A DNA stretch of 64,000 bases from contig JAGOAX010000006.1 in the NCBI GenBank assembly GCA_017983695.1, positions 215,507 through 279,506 of the forward strand, in the 5' to 3' direction. Below the pieces are notes generated by a model. It made no database searches. It was not told the DNA's origin and saw only the letters and a program-made list of their open reading frames with translations. The stretch is from Ferruginibacter sp. (lineage in GTDB: Bacteria > Bacteroidota > Bacteroidia > Chitinophagales > Chitinophagaceae). The stretch's first letter is position 1. Every line of letters starts with the position of its first letter. Positions 10,759 through 19,725 of this stretch are shown one piece after another. The translations under genes were made by a program, and so were the position numbers.

Positions 10759-10854
10759 TTATCCTCCTCCATGCAGTGCAGGTATAATAATGACAATCAC
10801 AATAATTATTACTGCGATTTTTGTAATGACATTATTTAATCTGTTGTTCAACAT
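10759..10854 (-). CDS. branched-chain amino acid leader peptide (31 residues), attenuator of ilvD operon
   Basis: A short reading frame, ATG at 10854-10852 and TAA at 10761-10759. Its peptide begins MLNNRLNN, continues VITKIAVIIIVIVIII, and ends PALHGGG. Nine of 31 residues are Ile and four are Val, with 12 of the 16 residues from 9 to 24 being Ile or Val, which is the signature of a ribosome-stalling control peptide for branched-chain amino acids. A consensus promoter lies just upstream and a strong terminator just downstream. The three terminal GGA codons form GGAGGAGG, complementary to the terminator's 5' arm. I infer that stalling at Ile/Val codons under starvation frees this segment to act as antiterminator. 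A transmembrane mini-protein is the alternative reading of the hydrophobic run, but the terminator and position argue for attenuation. Confidence 0.9.
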   Translation of the reverse strand: MLNNRLNNVITKIAVIIIVIVIIIPALHGGG

Positions 10855-10871
10855 GAAGGAATGTTATTACA

Positions 10872-10903
10872 CAAATATACCTCCACCAAAAATAAAAACC
10901 AAA
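10872..10903 (-). promoter_or_regulatory. consensus Bacteroidota promoter for the ilv leader and operon
   Basis: Minus strand: -33 element TTTG (10903-10900), 20-bp spacer, -7 element TATATTTG (10879-10872), an exact match to TAnnTTTG. The predicted start of transcription, near 10866, is only about a dozen bases before the leader peptide ATG. This gives the ilv genes their own promoter although leuB ends just upstream at 10920. Confidence 0.8.
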
Positions 10904-10919
10904 GAACTGAATACTTTAT

Positions 10920-12041
10920 TTATATAATGGTTGATTTTCTCAACTCAATATTTTCTTTATTTAACCTGCCCGGAATTTTATTACCGATATAATCGCTGAT
11001 CAGTTCTCCTATGGTAGTAGTGAAATAAAAATTGATCGGCTCAATATCTTTAGTAACAAATTGGTTGGCCAGTGTCCACTCTACTGCTTCTCTTACTAAA
11101 GCAGCTTCTTCTTTAAGATCGAAATAATCCAGCAACATGGCAGCAGATAAAATAGAACCGATCGGGTTGGCAATATCTTTTCCGGCAGCTTGTGGATAGG
11201 AGCCATGAATAGGTTCGAACAATGCCGTTTTATTTCCTACCGATGCAGAAGGCAATAAACCCAGTGAACCACTGATCACACTGGCTTCATCACTAATGAT
11301 ATCTCCAAACATATTTTCAGTAAGTATTACATCAAATTGTTTTGGGTTAAGAATAATCTGCATGGCTGCATTATCAACAAATAAAAAATCCAATGCCACA
11401 TCTGCGTATTGCGGTGCAAGGTCTTTTACTACTTTTCTCCAAAGCCTTGATGTTTCTAAAACGTTGGCTTTATCTACCAGGGTTAATTTTTTTCTTCTTT
11501 TTTGTGCCGACTGAAATGCCAGGTGTGCCACTCTTTCAATTTCTTCTTTGGTATAAGTACAATCGTCAGATGCAATAGTTTGCTCTGCATTAATCTCTTT
11601 TTTACCAAAATAAATTCCGCCTGTCAGCTCACGGAAGATAATAAAATCAACATCTTCAATATTCTTTGTTTTTAACGGCGATAAATGATGTAAAGAAGGA
11701 TAAGTACTTATAGGGCGGATATTAGCATACAATTGTAATGCTTTACGTATGCCCAGCAAACCCTGCTCAGGCCTAACCTTTGCTGTTGGGTCATTATCAT
11801 ATTTTGGGTGACCGATGGCGCCAAATAAAATAGCATCACTGTCTAAACAGATATCAACTGTTTCCTCAGGTAGTGGTGTACCTGTTTTATCAATAGCATC
11901 AGCTCCCAGCAAACAATATTTGTAGGAGAACTCATGTCCGAATTGTTCTGCAATGGCGTTTAATACTTTAACCGATTGTTTGGTCACTTCCGGACCAATT
12001 CCATCACCTTCTATTACTGCAATATTTTTTTTAAGACTCAT
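10920..12041 (-). CDS. leuB: 3-isopropylmalate dehydrogenase
   Basis: NAD-dependent oxidative decarboxylation of 3-isopropylmalate in leucine synthesis. The 373-residue product begins with IAVIEGDGIGPEVTKQSVKVL and contains the substrate and metal regions RELTGGIYFG and VDNAAMQIILNPKQFDVILTENMFGDIISDEA, and the NAD-binding EPIHGSYPQAAGKDIANPIGSILSAAML. It follows leuD by 8 bp. It is the last gene of the leuACDB set in the direction of reading; the ilv promoter and leader begin right after its stop codon. Confidence 0.96.
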   Translation of the reverse strand: MSLKKNIAVIEGDGIGPEVTKQSVKVLNAIAEQFGHEFSYKYCLLGADAIDKTGTPLPEETVDICLDSDAILFGAIGHPKYDNDPTAKVRPEQGLLGIRKALQLYANIRPISTYPSLHHLSPLKTKNIEDVDFIIFRELTGGIYFGKKEINAEQTIASDDCTYTKEEIERVAHLAFQSAQKRRKKLTLVDKANVLETSRLWRKVVKDLAPQYADVALDFLFVDNAAMQIILNPKQFDVILTENMFGDIISDEASVISGSLGLLPSASVGNKTALFEPIHGSYPQAAGKDIANPIGSILSAAMLLDYFDLKEEAALVREAVEWTLANQFVTKDIEPINFYFTTTIGELISDYIGNKIPGRLNKENIELRKSTII

Positions 12042-12049
12042 AAATATAT

Positions 12050-12634
12050 TTATGCAAATTGTTTTTCAAAATTTTCTATCTCTGCTTTGTTGCTCAGTAA
12101 ATAATCAATATCATCATAACCATTGAGCAGGCAGGTCTTTTTATAACTGTTGATCTCAAAGCTTTCCTTCGCCCCGGTAGCATCAATTGTGATGGTTTGT
12201 GCATCAAGATTTACAGTAAGGGTAGCGGCATTGTCCTGTTGAAATATTTTTGCCAGGAAAGCATCACTAACAGTAACCGGCAATACTCCATTGTTCAAAG
12301 CATTGTTCTTAAAAATATCTGCAAAGAAACTTGATACCACTACTTTAAAACCATAATCCAAAATGGCCCATGCTGCATGTTCCCTTGAAGAACCGCAGCC
12401 AAAGTTTTTTCCTGCAACTAATATTTCACCTGAGTATTGCGATTGATTTAATACAAACCCTGCTTTAGGTTTTGTATCATCATTATTTTCATACCTCCAG
12501 TCACGAAATAAATTTTTTCCAAAACCGTCCTTAGTTGTGCCTTTTAAAAAACGGGCAGGAATGATCTGGTCGGTATCAACATTCTCCATATTTAATGGAA
12601 CGAATCTGCTTTGTATAGTGGTAAGTGCCTGCAT
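12050..12634 (-). CDS. leuD: 3-isopropylmalate dehydratase small subunit
   Basis: Swivel-domain subunit of isopropylmalate isomerase. It is 194 residues, near the usual 200, with [21 protein letters not shown] at the N-terminus and [21 protein letters not shown], the family signature, near residues 77-97. It starts 3 bp after leuC and ends 8 bp before leuB. It forms a heterodimer with LeuC. Confidence 0.96.
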   Translation of the reverse strand: MQALTTIQSRFVPLNMENVDTDQIIPARFLKGTTKDGFGKNLFRDWRYENNDDTKPKAGFVLNQSQYSGEILVAGKNFGCGSSREHAAWAILDYGFKVVVSSFFADIFKNNALNNGVLPVTVSDAFLAKIFQQDNAATLTVNLDAQTITIDATGAKESFEINSYKKTCLLNGYDDIDYLLSNKAEIENFEKQFA

Positions 12635-12637
12635 AAT

Positions 12638-14038
12638 TTAGTTTAAAAGTTCTCTTACATCAGTAATAACTCCTGTAACAGCCGCTGCTGCTGCACTCAA
12701 TGGACTGGCCAATAAAGTTCTTGCACCTGCGCCCTGCCTGCCTTCAAAATTTCTGTTGGAAGTTGAGATACAATATTTGCCTGCAGGAATTTTATCTTCA
12801 TTCATGCCTAAACAGGCAGAGCAACCCGGTTGGCGCAATTGAAAACCTGCTGCTTCAAATACTTTATCAATACCTTCTTCAATCGCTTGTTTTTCTACCT
12901 GTTTACTTCCCGGAACGATCCACACTTCCACACCATCAGCTTTTTGTTTTCCTTTTACAAAACTTGCCACCATTCTCAGGTCTTCTATTCTTGAATTGGT
13001 ACAACTGCCGATAAATACATAATCAATTTTCTGTCCTTTTATCGGCTGACCCTGGTGCAATCCCATATAAGCCAAAGATTTTTCCAAGCCCGACCTGTCG
13101 TTATCATTTACATTGGCTGTTGTAGGAATATTTTCATTTACCCCGATGCCCATGCCCGGGTTGGTACCATAAGTTATCATTGGTGTAATATCAGCAGCGT
13201 TCAGCGTAATCTCTTTATCAAATTTTGCATCAGCATCGGTAAATAAAGTTTTCCATTGCGCTACTGCTTTATCCCAAGCAGCCCCTTCGGGTGCAAATTT
13301 TCTTCCTTTTATATAACTGAATGTTGTTTCGTCAGGAGCTATCAATCCGCAGCGGGCACCCATTTCAATACTCATATTGCAAATGGTCATTCTTGCTTCC
13401 ATACTTAAAGCTGTAATGGCCGATCCTGCAAATTCCACTGCATGCCCGGTTGCGCCACTGGCTGTTATTTTAGATAATATATACAGAACGATATCTTTTG
13501 ATACCACACCTTTATTTAATTCTCCTTCAATATTAATACGCATTAATTTGGGCTTACCCTGCAATACACATTGTGTACTCAAAACCATTTCCACTTCGCT
13601 GGTACCAATGCCAAAAGCAATAGCACCAAATGCACCATGTGTTGAGGTATGTGAATCGCCGCAAACAATAGTATTGCCTGGTTGTGTAATACCTAACTCA
13701 GGCCCTATCACATGCACAATTCCCTGGAATGGATGACCCAGTCCATATAATTCAACCCCATGCTCACCACAATTTTTAATTAAGGCTTCTACCTGTAACC
13801 TGCCTTGCTCTTCTTTAATAGGTAAATGCTGGTTTAATGTAGGTACATTATGATCGGCTGTAGCGATGGTTTGTTTGGGACGAAATACTTTAATGCCTCT
13901 TTTATTTAACCCGGCAAAAGCCTGCGGACTGGTTACTTCATGAATAAAATGTTTATCAATATATAAAACAGAGGGACCATCTTCGATGGTTTTAACAACG
14001 TGTGCATCCCAGATCTTATCAAATAAAGTGTGTGCCAT
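12638..14038 (-). CDS. leuC: 3-isopropylmalate dehydratase large subunit
   Basis: Aconitase-family subunit carrying the [4Fe-4S] cluster for isomerisation of 2- to 3-isopropylmalate. The 466-residue product shows [35 protein letters not shown] and the Cys pair in [14 protein letters not shown], the cluster ligands. Length is standard. It is separated from leuA by 72 bp containing a perfect hairpin with a following T-run (14047-14073), so its expression may be partly uncoupled from leuA. Confidence 0.97.
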   Translation of the reverse strand: MAHTLFDKIWDAHVVKTIEDGPSVLYIDKHFIHEVTSPQAFAGLNKRGIKVFRPKQTIATADHNVPTLNQHLPIKEEQGRLQVEALIKNCGEHGVELYGLGHPFQGIVHVIGPELGITQPGNTIVCGDSHTSTHGAFGAIAFGIGTSEVEMVLSTQCVLQGKPKLMRINIEGELNKGVVSKDIVLYILSKITASGATGHAVEFAGSAITALSMEARMTICNMSIEMGARCGLIAPDETTFSYIKGRKFAPEGAAWDKAVAQWKTLFTDADAKFDKEITLNAADITPMITYGTNPGMGIGVNENIPTTANVNDNDRSGLEKSLAYMGLHQGQPIKGQKIDYVFIGSCTNSRIEDLRMVASFVKGKQKADGVEVWIVPGSKQVEKQAIEEGIDKVFEAAGFQLRQPGCSACLGMNEDKIPAGKYCISTSNRNFEGRQGAGARTLLASPLSAAAAAVTGVITDVRELLN

Positions 14039-14046
14039 TTTTCTTT

Positions 14047-14073
14047 TTTAAAAAGTGGGGGACAATCCCCCAC
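14047..14073 (-). terminator. terminator-like hairpin between leuA and leuC
   Basis: An 8-bp perfect stem (GTGGGGGA / TCCCCCAC, 14055-14073) with a 3-base loop. Read on the minus strand it is followed by CTTTTT. It lies in the 72-bp leuA-leuC gap, in the same strand as the operon. It could reduce read-through from leuA or stabilise a processed 3' end. Whether it terminates in vivo is unknown; the short loop and broken T-run make it a moderate candidate. Confidence 0.55.
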
Positions 14074-14110
14074 CATTAAACTAAAACTAAACTAAAACGC
14101 ATGAGAAAAA

Positions 14111-15283
14111 TCAGGCCGTAGCCAATGTCTTTTGCTGATGTTCCAGTGCCAGTGCAGTAAGGTCAGTATCTTCCACTTCTTTTTTACTGTCGGCAATTTG
14201 TACAAAGCGTTCATACAGTGCGTCAATATCATTTCTGTCGAACTGAAAATTTAATTTTTGAAAGCGATGTGCTAATGCACTGCGGCCACTTCTTGCCGTT
14301 AGCACAATCTTGCTGCTGTCGGCGCCTACTTCTTCTGGTGTAATAATTTCGTAAGTGGTGGTGTCCTTTAAAAATCCATCCTGATGAATACCTGATGAAT
14401 GAGAAAAAGCATTAGACCCTACAATTGCCTTATTGGGCTGCACCGGCATACGCATTATTTCGCTTACCTGGCGGCTCATCGGGTTTAACTGTGTTGCATC
14501 AATATCTGTATATAACCCTAATTCTTTGTGTTGTTTTAATACCATCACAACTTCTTCAAGCGAAGTATTACCTGCTCTTTCGCCCAAACCATTAATGGTA
14601 CATTCAATTTGTCTTGCCCCGGCAATAACACCGGCAATAGAATTTGCTGTAGCCAGGCCCAAATCGTTATGGCAATGGCAGCTTAAAATTGCTTTGTCAA
14701 TATTGGGCACATGGTTCATTAAAAAAGCAATCTTATCGCCATATTGGTTGGGTAAACAATAACCTGTTGTATCGGGAATATTAACCACAGTTGCCCCGGC
14801 TTTAATTACAGCTTCCACCACTTGAGCTAAATAGTCGTTATCGGTTCTGCCGGCATCTTCTGCATAAAACTCTATATCGTCAGTATATTTTTTGGCCCAC
14901 TTTACAGCCTGTACCGCTCTTACCAAAATCTCTTCCCTTGTAGCATTGAATTTTGCCTTAATATGAGAATCGGAAGTACCAATACCTGTATGTATCCTGG
15001 GGCGCTTAGCAAATTTTAATGCCAGCCCTGCAGCTTCAATGTCTTTTTCTACAGCCCGGCTTAAGGCACAAACAGTAGCTTTTGTAATTAATTTAGATAT
15101 CTCGGTAACCGAATTAAAATCTCCGGGGCTGCTGATAGGAAAACCTGCTTCAATAATATCAACGCCCAATCCTTCCAATTTCAGGGCAAGCTCCACTTTT
15201 TCGCTGGTAACTAATTTGCATCCCGGTACCTGCTCTCCGTCTCTGAGAGTGGTATCAAAAATGTGTATTTTGTTGCTCGGCAT
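14111..15283 (-). CDS. leuA: 2-isopropylmalate synthase, short form lacking the C-terminal regulatory domain
   Basis: Condenses acetyl-CoA with 2-oxoisovalerate, the first leucine-specific step. The TIM-barrel shows [15 protein letters not shown] (about residues 8-22) and the metal-binding HxH in [16 protein letters not shown]. The [14 protein letters not shown] motif follows. The protein stops at 390 residues, about 100-130 short of LeuA enzymes with an allosteric leucine-binding C-terminal domain (about 510-520 in E. coli), and no such domain is seen before leuC. Related enzymes (citramalate or homocitrate synthases) share the barrel, but the leuACDB context supports LeuA. First gene of the block; its start faces the divergent gene at 15462. 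Confidence 0.93.
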   Translation of the reverse strand: MPSNKIHIFDTTLRDGEQVPGCKLVTSEKVELALKLEGLGVDIIEAGFPISSPGDFNSVTEISKLITKATVCALSRAVEKDIEAAGLALKFAKRPRIHTGIGTSDSHIKAKFNATREEILVRAVQAVKWAKKYTDDIEFYAEDAGRTDNDYLAQVVEAVIKAGATVVNIPDTTGYCLPNQYGDKIAFLMNHVPNIDKAILSCHCHNDLGLATANSIAGVIAGARQIECTINGLGERAGNTSLEEVVMVLKQHKELGLYTDIDATQLNPMSRQVSEIMRMPVQPNKAIVGSNAFSHSSGIHQDGFLKDTTTYEIITPEEVGADSSKIVLTARSGRSALAHRFQKLNFQFDRNDIDALYERFVQIADSKKEVEDTDLTALALEHQQKTLATA

Positions 15284-15461
15284 AATAAACTTGATTTAGA
15301 AAGCGACCTGTTATTTATTTTTTGATAGTAACATTAGCCATAAATTTACTACTGAAACCTCAGCAAAGGAAATCAAAACCACTCCTTTTATACGCTATAT
15401 AAAGGGGCTATTTTTGGCTGAAACCCTTTACTGTATTGGTTTTAAATGAACCGCAATTACG

Positions 15462-17006
15462 ATGCCCAACCGCCATACAGATACCGTATTTCAATTAATA
15501 AAATCGCTTGAAAAGAGCGAAAAGCGGAATTTTAAGCTTTATATCACCCGGAATAAGTCGTCGGAGGAATTAAAAGTGGTACAGTTATTTGATGCGCTGG
15601 ATAAAATGGAGCATTACGATGAAGCCCTGCTTTTTAAGAAAAACAAGGACATTAAAAAGCAGCAACTCTCTAATTTAAAAGCCCATTTATACAAACAGAT
15701 ATTATCGAGCCTTCGGTTAATAACTGATGAAAGCAATATAGATATTGAGTTGCATGAGCAGATGGATTATGCCCGTATTTTATACAATAAAGGGCTATAC
15801 CTGCAAAGCCTTAAAGTGCTGGATAAAATGAAGGAGCAGGCTAAAGCCTTTAACCAGCTGACCTATTTACAACAGGCTTTATTTTTTGAGAAAAAAATTG
15901 AAGGGTTGTACATTACCCGTAGCCTTAAAAACAGGGCCGAAGAAATAAGTAAAGAAGCTGATGAAGTAAACCGGCACCTGAGCAATGTATCTAAACTAAG
16001 CAATCTGGCTTTGCAATTGTATGGCTGGTATATTAAAAATGGTTTTGCCCGGGATGATGCTGAAGAAGAAGCCGTGAAGGATTTTCTTAACGAAAACTTA
16101 CCCGGCAATCCGCAGCAACTGAATACTTTTTACGAAAAATTATACCTGTACCAATGTTATTGCTGGAAGGCATTTATCCGCCAGGATTTTTTACAGTACT
16201 ACCGCTATACCCAAAAATGGGTTGATCTTTTTGATGAAGAGCCTTATATGATAGGGATAGAAAGTGCCCATTACATTAAAGGTATGCACAACCTGATGGG
16301 ATCGCAATTTAACCTGGGCAATTACCAGAAATTAAATACCACTTTAAAAGATTTTGAAAAGTTCTGCAATAGTAAAATTGTATTGCAAAACCACAATAAC
16401 CTTATCCAGTGTTTTATTTATCACACCATTTCGCAGTTGAATAAACATTTTTTAACCGGCAATTTTTCTGACGGTTTATTATTGGTGGAAGGCATTGAAG
16501 AAAAATTAAAAGAATATGAAATATACTTAGACAGGCACCGCATATTAGTAATCTATTACAAAATTGCCAGTATGTATTTTGGTACAGGCAATTACGAAAC
16601 CACTATTGATTATTTAAATAAGATCATTAACTGGAAAGTTGACCTGCGTAACGACCTGCAATGCTATGCCCGCCTGCTGCATTTAATTGCACATTACGAG
16701 CTGGGCAATTATCAACTACTTGAATACCTGGCCAAATCGGTTTACCGCTTTATGGCCAAAATGCAAAACCTAAGTGTGGTGGAAGAAGAGATGTTTAAAT
16801 TTTTACGAAAAGCATTAACCCTTAATGCCAGGCAGTTAAAGCCGGAGTTTGAAAAACTATTGGGTAAATTAAAAAAGTTTGAAAACAAACGTTTTGAAAC
16901 CCGTGCCTTTATGTACCTGGATATGATAAGCTGGCTGGAAAGTAAAATTAATAATGTGCCTGTGCAGGAAATTATACAGCAGAAGTATTTGCAACGTAAA
17001 TCATAA
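15462..17006 (+). CDS. conserved helical (TPR-like) protein of unknown function
   Basis: A 514-residue protein I cannot assign to a named family. It has no signal peptide and no membrane segment, and is rich in Lys, Glu, Leu and Tyr. Repeating helical units with spaced aromatic residues (for example YNKGLYLQSLKVLDKMKEQAKAF, LGNYQKLNTTLKDFEKF, YFGTGNYETTIDYLNKIINW) look like degenerate tetratricopeptide-type helix pairs, so a cytoplasmic scaffolding or regulatory role is possible. It is divergent from leuA, sharing the 178-bp gap 15284-15461. It ends one base before the convergent thioredoxin-family gene. The start ATG at 15462 is the first in frame and gives a plausible N-terminus. Confidence 0.75.
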   Translation: MPNRHTDTVFQLIKSLEKSEKRNFKLYITRNKSSEELKVVQLFDALDKMEHYDEALLFKKNKDIKKQQLSNLKAHLYKQILSSLRLITDESNIDIELHEQMDYARILYNKGLYLQSLKVLDKMKEQAKAFNQLTYLQQALFFEKKIEGLYITRSLKNRAEEISKEADEVNRHLSNVSKLSNLALQLYGWYIKNGFARDDAEEEAVKDFLNENLPGNPQQLNTFYEKLYLYQCYCWKAFIRQDFLQYYRYTQKWVDLFDEEPYMIGIESAHYIKGMHNLMGSQFNLGNYQKLNTTLKDFEKFCNSKIVLQNHNNLIQCFIYHTISQLNKHFLTGNFSDGLLLVEGIEEKLKEYEIYLDRHRILVIYYKIASMYFGTGNYETTIDYLNKIINWKVDLRNDLQCYARLLHLIAHYELGNYQLLEYLAKSVYRFMAKMQNLSVVEEEMFKFLRKALTLNARQLKPEFEKLLGKLKKFENKRFETRAFMYLDMISWLESKINNVPVQEIIQQKYLQRKS

Positions 17007-17933
17007 TTACTCCGGCTCCTTTATCGGATCAAATGAATGATTCTTAGAATTATTTGAACGCATTACAAAATCATCCTTTGTAACTGTAACCTGTTTACTT
17101 TTTTTAAAAAGATTAAAGTTTAATGTATATAAAGGTTCATTAAATTCGGTAGACGCAAAACCGATTACCTGATTTTTCTTAACAACATCCCCGCTTTTTA
17201 CCAAAGTATGCTTGAGATTATTGTAGAAATATGAATAGCCTTGCTGTTCAATTATGACTACCGTAGAATTCTCGAAAATTAAACAATTACCTACAACCCC
17301 TTCATTAACTGAATACACAGTACTATCCTTAGCTTTAAAAGTAACTCCGTACGATGGGAAATCCGCATCCACCACTTTCTTATTATGTTCAATAATTTTT
17401 GCATCGTTCATCGGGCTGATAAATTTATTTACTGCTTCGCTTTTTTCTGATTTGCCAATCGCTTTCTCTAATTCCCCTTCAAAAAAATCTCCTTTCACAT
17501 CCCCTTCCCAAAATTTCTTGTACCCTGTTTTTGCATTCACAATAACTGTTGCTGGTATGGCGCCACTCCAGCCGCTGTCAATCATCGGGCAAAAGTAATC
17601 GGCATCGGTTTCATTAAGCCAGGCAATATTGGTTTTAAAATTATGCTGCTTTGCAAAAGCGGCAATTTTATTGGGATAAAACGACGGCAGGTCCACACTC
17701 ACCAGCACTAATTTTACTTTCTGGCTTTTGTATTTATCAGCAATCTTTATAAAGTCAGGGATTTCTGCCACGCAGGGTTTGCAAAATGTAGCCCAAAAAT
17801 TTATTACATAAACCGTATCGCTTTTATTGCTGAAGCTTTTTACTACATCGGTCATTTTTAATTTAGGGATTTGCTGCGCCTGTAAAACCATAACAAAACA
17901 AAAAAACAGCGTTGTAGTAATCATCTTTTTCAT
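17007..17933 (-). CDS. exported TlpA-like thioredoxin fused to a degenerate M23-like domain
   Basis: A 308-residue exported protein from the ATG at 17933 (MKKMITTTLFFCF...LQAQ signal peptide); a start at 17993 would bury the signal and is rejected. Residues about 40-165 are a TlpA/ResA-type thioredoxin fold with the active site FWATFCKPC (Cys51/Cys54) and the cis-Pro region GAIPATVIV. Residues about 210-290 resemble the LytM/M23 peptidase beta-sandwich (EGVVGNCLIF, YSYFYNNL, LVKSGDVVKKNQVIGFAS, LNFNLFK). However, the zinc and catalytic histidines of true M23 enzymes (the H..G..Y.HL and HLHFE positions) are replaced, so peptidase activity is unlikely. A periplasmic redox protein with a binding module is my inference. 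Confidence 0.78.
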   Translation of the reverse strand: MKKMITTTLFFCFVMVLQAQQIPKLKMTDVVKSFSNKSDTVYVINFWATFCKPCVAEIPDFIKIADKYKSQKVKLVLVSVDLPSFYPNKIAAFAKQHNFKTNIAWLNETDADYFCPMIDSGWSGAIPATVIVNAKTGYKKFWEGDVKGDFFEGELEKAIGKSEKSEAVNKFISPMNDAKIIEHNKKVVDADFPSYGVTFKAKDSTVYSVNEGVVGNCLIFENSTVVIIEQQGYSYFYNNLKHTLVKSGDVVKKNQVIGFASTEFNEPLYTLNFNLFKKSKQVTVTKDDFVMRSNNSKNHSFDPIKEPE

Positions 17934-18003
17934 AATACTTAAAATTATGCAGATTTGCCCGTACGGGTTCTTTCGGGCTGTTAAAATAACCAATAAATTA
18001 GCT

Positions 18004-18035
18004 TTTGGCTAATCCCCCGTTTCAATCTAAATTTG
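18004..18035 (+). promoter_or_regulatory. consensus promoter of lpdA
   Basis: TTTG (18004-18007), 20-bp spacer, TAAATTTG (18028-18035), matching the TTTG / TAnnTTTG elements with the same spacing as the ilv promoter. It lies about 37 bp before the lpdA start codon. Confidence 0.75.
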
Positions 18036-18072
18036 CAACTCAATTAATCATTCATCACTCATAATTATAAAC

Positions 18073-19461
18073 ATGGCATACGACGTAATAGTTTTGGGCA
18101 GCGGCCCCGGTGGTTATCCTGCAGCAATAAGGGCCAGCCAGTTAGGTAAAAAAGTAGCAATTGTAGAAAAAGAAAGCCTCGGCGGTATCTGCCTTAACTG
18201 GGGTTGCATTCCTACAAAAGCTTTATTAAAAAGCGCCCAGGTATTTGAATATGCCAAACATGCAAAAGATTATGGCATCAATATCACCGATGCATCAGCA
18301 GATTTTGGTGGTGTTATTGGCCGCAGCCGTGGCGTTGCCGATAAAATGAGCAAGGGCATCCAGTTTTTGATGAAGAAAAATAAAATTGATGTGATCATGG
18401 GTTTTGGTAAACTGATTGCCCCGGGCAAACTGGAAATTACCGCAGCCGATGGCAGTAAAAAAGTAGAAGAAGCAAAGAATATAATTATTGCAACCGGCGG
18501 CAGGGCAAGGGCCTTAACAACCATGCCTGTTGACGGTAAAAAAATAATTGCCTACCGTGAAGCGATGAGTTTACCCACACAACCAAAAAGCATGATCGTT
18601 TGCGGAAGCGGTGCTATTGGAAGTGAATTTGCATATTTCTATAACAGTATGGGCACAAAAGTTACCATGGTGGAATTTATGCCACGCCTTGTGCCGGTAG
18701 AAGATGAAGACATTAGCAAAGAACTGGAAAAACAGTTTAAGAAACAGGGCATGACCATTATGACCAACAGCGAAGTGCTGAGTGTTGATACCAGCGGCGA
18801 AGGTGTAAAGGCAAAAGTAAAAACACCAACAGGCGAAGTGGTTTTAGAAGCAGATGTTTTATTAAGCGCTGTAGGAGTTGTTGCCAATATTGAAAATATT
18901 GGTTTAGAAAACCTGGGCATTAAAACCGAGAAAGGAAAAATAACTGTTGATGCCAACCAGCAAACCAGCGTAAAAGGTATTTATGCTATTGGCGATTGCA
19001 CACCTGGCCAGGCTTTAGCACACGTTGCTGCTAAAGAAGGCATCAATGCTGCTGAACATTTAAGCGGCCATCATCCTGAACCTTTGGATTATAATAATAT
19101 ACCAGGTTGTACTTATTGCCTGCCCGAAATTGCAAGTGTGGGTTATACTGAAAAAGCTGCTAAAGATGCAGGCTACGAAATTAAAGTGGGTAAGTTTCCA
19201 TTTATAGCAAGCGGTAAAGCTGTTGCATCTGGTGCTACCGAAGGTTTTGTAAAAGTAATTTACGATGCTAAGTACGGCGAATTTTTAGGTTGCCATATGA
19301 TTGGAATGAACGTAACAGAAATGATTGCCGAAGCAGTTGTGGCCCGTAAACTGGAAACCACTGCACACGAAATATTAAATGCTGTTCACCCTCACCCTAC
19401 CATGAGTGAAGGATTGAAAGAAGCTACTGCTGCTGCTTACGGCGAAGCGATTGATATTTAA
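18073..19461 (+). CDS. lpdA: dihydrolipoyl dehydrogenase
   Basis: FAD/NAD flavoenzyme (E3) that reoxidises the lipoyl groups of 2-oxoacid dehydrogenase complexes and glycine cleavage. The 462-residue product has the FAD site VLGSGPGGYPAAI, the redox disulfide GGICLNWGCIPTK (Cys40/Cys45), the NAD site CGSGAIGSEFA, and the C-terminal catalytic HPHPTMSE. Length is standard. It has a consensus promoter upstream and a hairpin terminator downstream, so it is probably monocistronic. A 2-oxoacid dehydrogenase E1 fusion lies 16 kb away at 35002-37380 and could share this E3. Confidence 0.97.
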   Translation: MAYDVIVLGSGPGGYPAAIRASQLGKKVAIVEKESLGGICLNWGCIPTKALLKSAQVFEYAKHAKDYGINITDASADFGGVIGRSRGVADKMSKGIQFLMKKNKIDVIMGFGKLIAPGKLEITAADGSKKVEEAKNIIIATGGRARALTTMPVDGKKIIAYREAMSLPTQPKSMIVCGSGAIGSEFAYFYNSMGTKVTMVEFMPRLVPVEDEDISKELEKQFKKQGMTIMTNSEVLSVDTSGEGVKAKVKTPTGEVVLEADVLLSAVGVVANIENIGLENLGIKTEKGKITVDANQQTSVKGIYAIGDCTPGQALAHVAAKEGINAAEHLSGHHPEPLDYNNIPGCTYCLPEIASVGYTEKAAKDAGYEIKVGKFPFIASGKAVASGATEGFVKVIYDAKYGEFLGCHMIGMNVTEMIAEAVVARKLETTAHEILNAVHPHPTMSEGLKEATAAAYGEAIDI

Positions 19462-19483
19462 AAGCAAAAAATTATAAATTCGA

Positions 19484-19514
19484 AATCCCGGTGCATTTGT
19501 ACTGGGATTTTTTT
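19484..19514 (+). terminator. lpdA intrinsic terminator
   Basis: Arms AATCCCGGT and ACTGGGATT form a 9-bp stem (one G-U) around an 8-base loop, followed directly by TTTTT. It begins 22 bp after the lpdA stop. The rest of 19515-19725 holds a small hairpin (ACTGCT-ATGA-AGCAGT) and the dispersed repeat at 19547, and no gene. Confidence 0.85.
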
Positions 19515-19546
19515 GTATAGGCATTTGCACTGCTATGAAGCAGTAG

Positions 19547-19565
19547 TGGCGACGCTCCGTTCAAC
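19547..19565. repeat. dispersed repeat, copy A
   Basis: Plus strand TGGCGACGCTCCGTTCAAC. It matches the reverse complement of 59623-59641 at 18 of 19 positions. An 11-bp partial match (GTTGAACGGAG) occurs at 49444-49454. It sits just after a 6-bp hairpin in the intergenic region behind lpdA. Confidence 0.7.
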
Positions 19566-19725
19566 TGCATAACTTTGGTGAACATTAATTGCGGAGTAGA
19601 TTTTTTCGGATGCTGATTATAGTACACCATTCATCACAGGATATAAATATTTCAGATATTTTATTTTAACTTCCCTATTACATTCATTGCACTACAAAAA
19701 TTACAGCTGCTAAATAAAAACTACC

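Noticed and set aside
15315..15341. Mini reading frame MANVTIKK upstream of leuA as a leucine leader peptide
   Set aside because: It has no leucine codon run and no following terminator; it is too short to be a control peptide.
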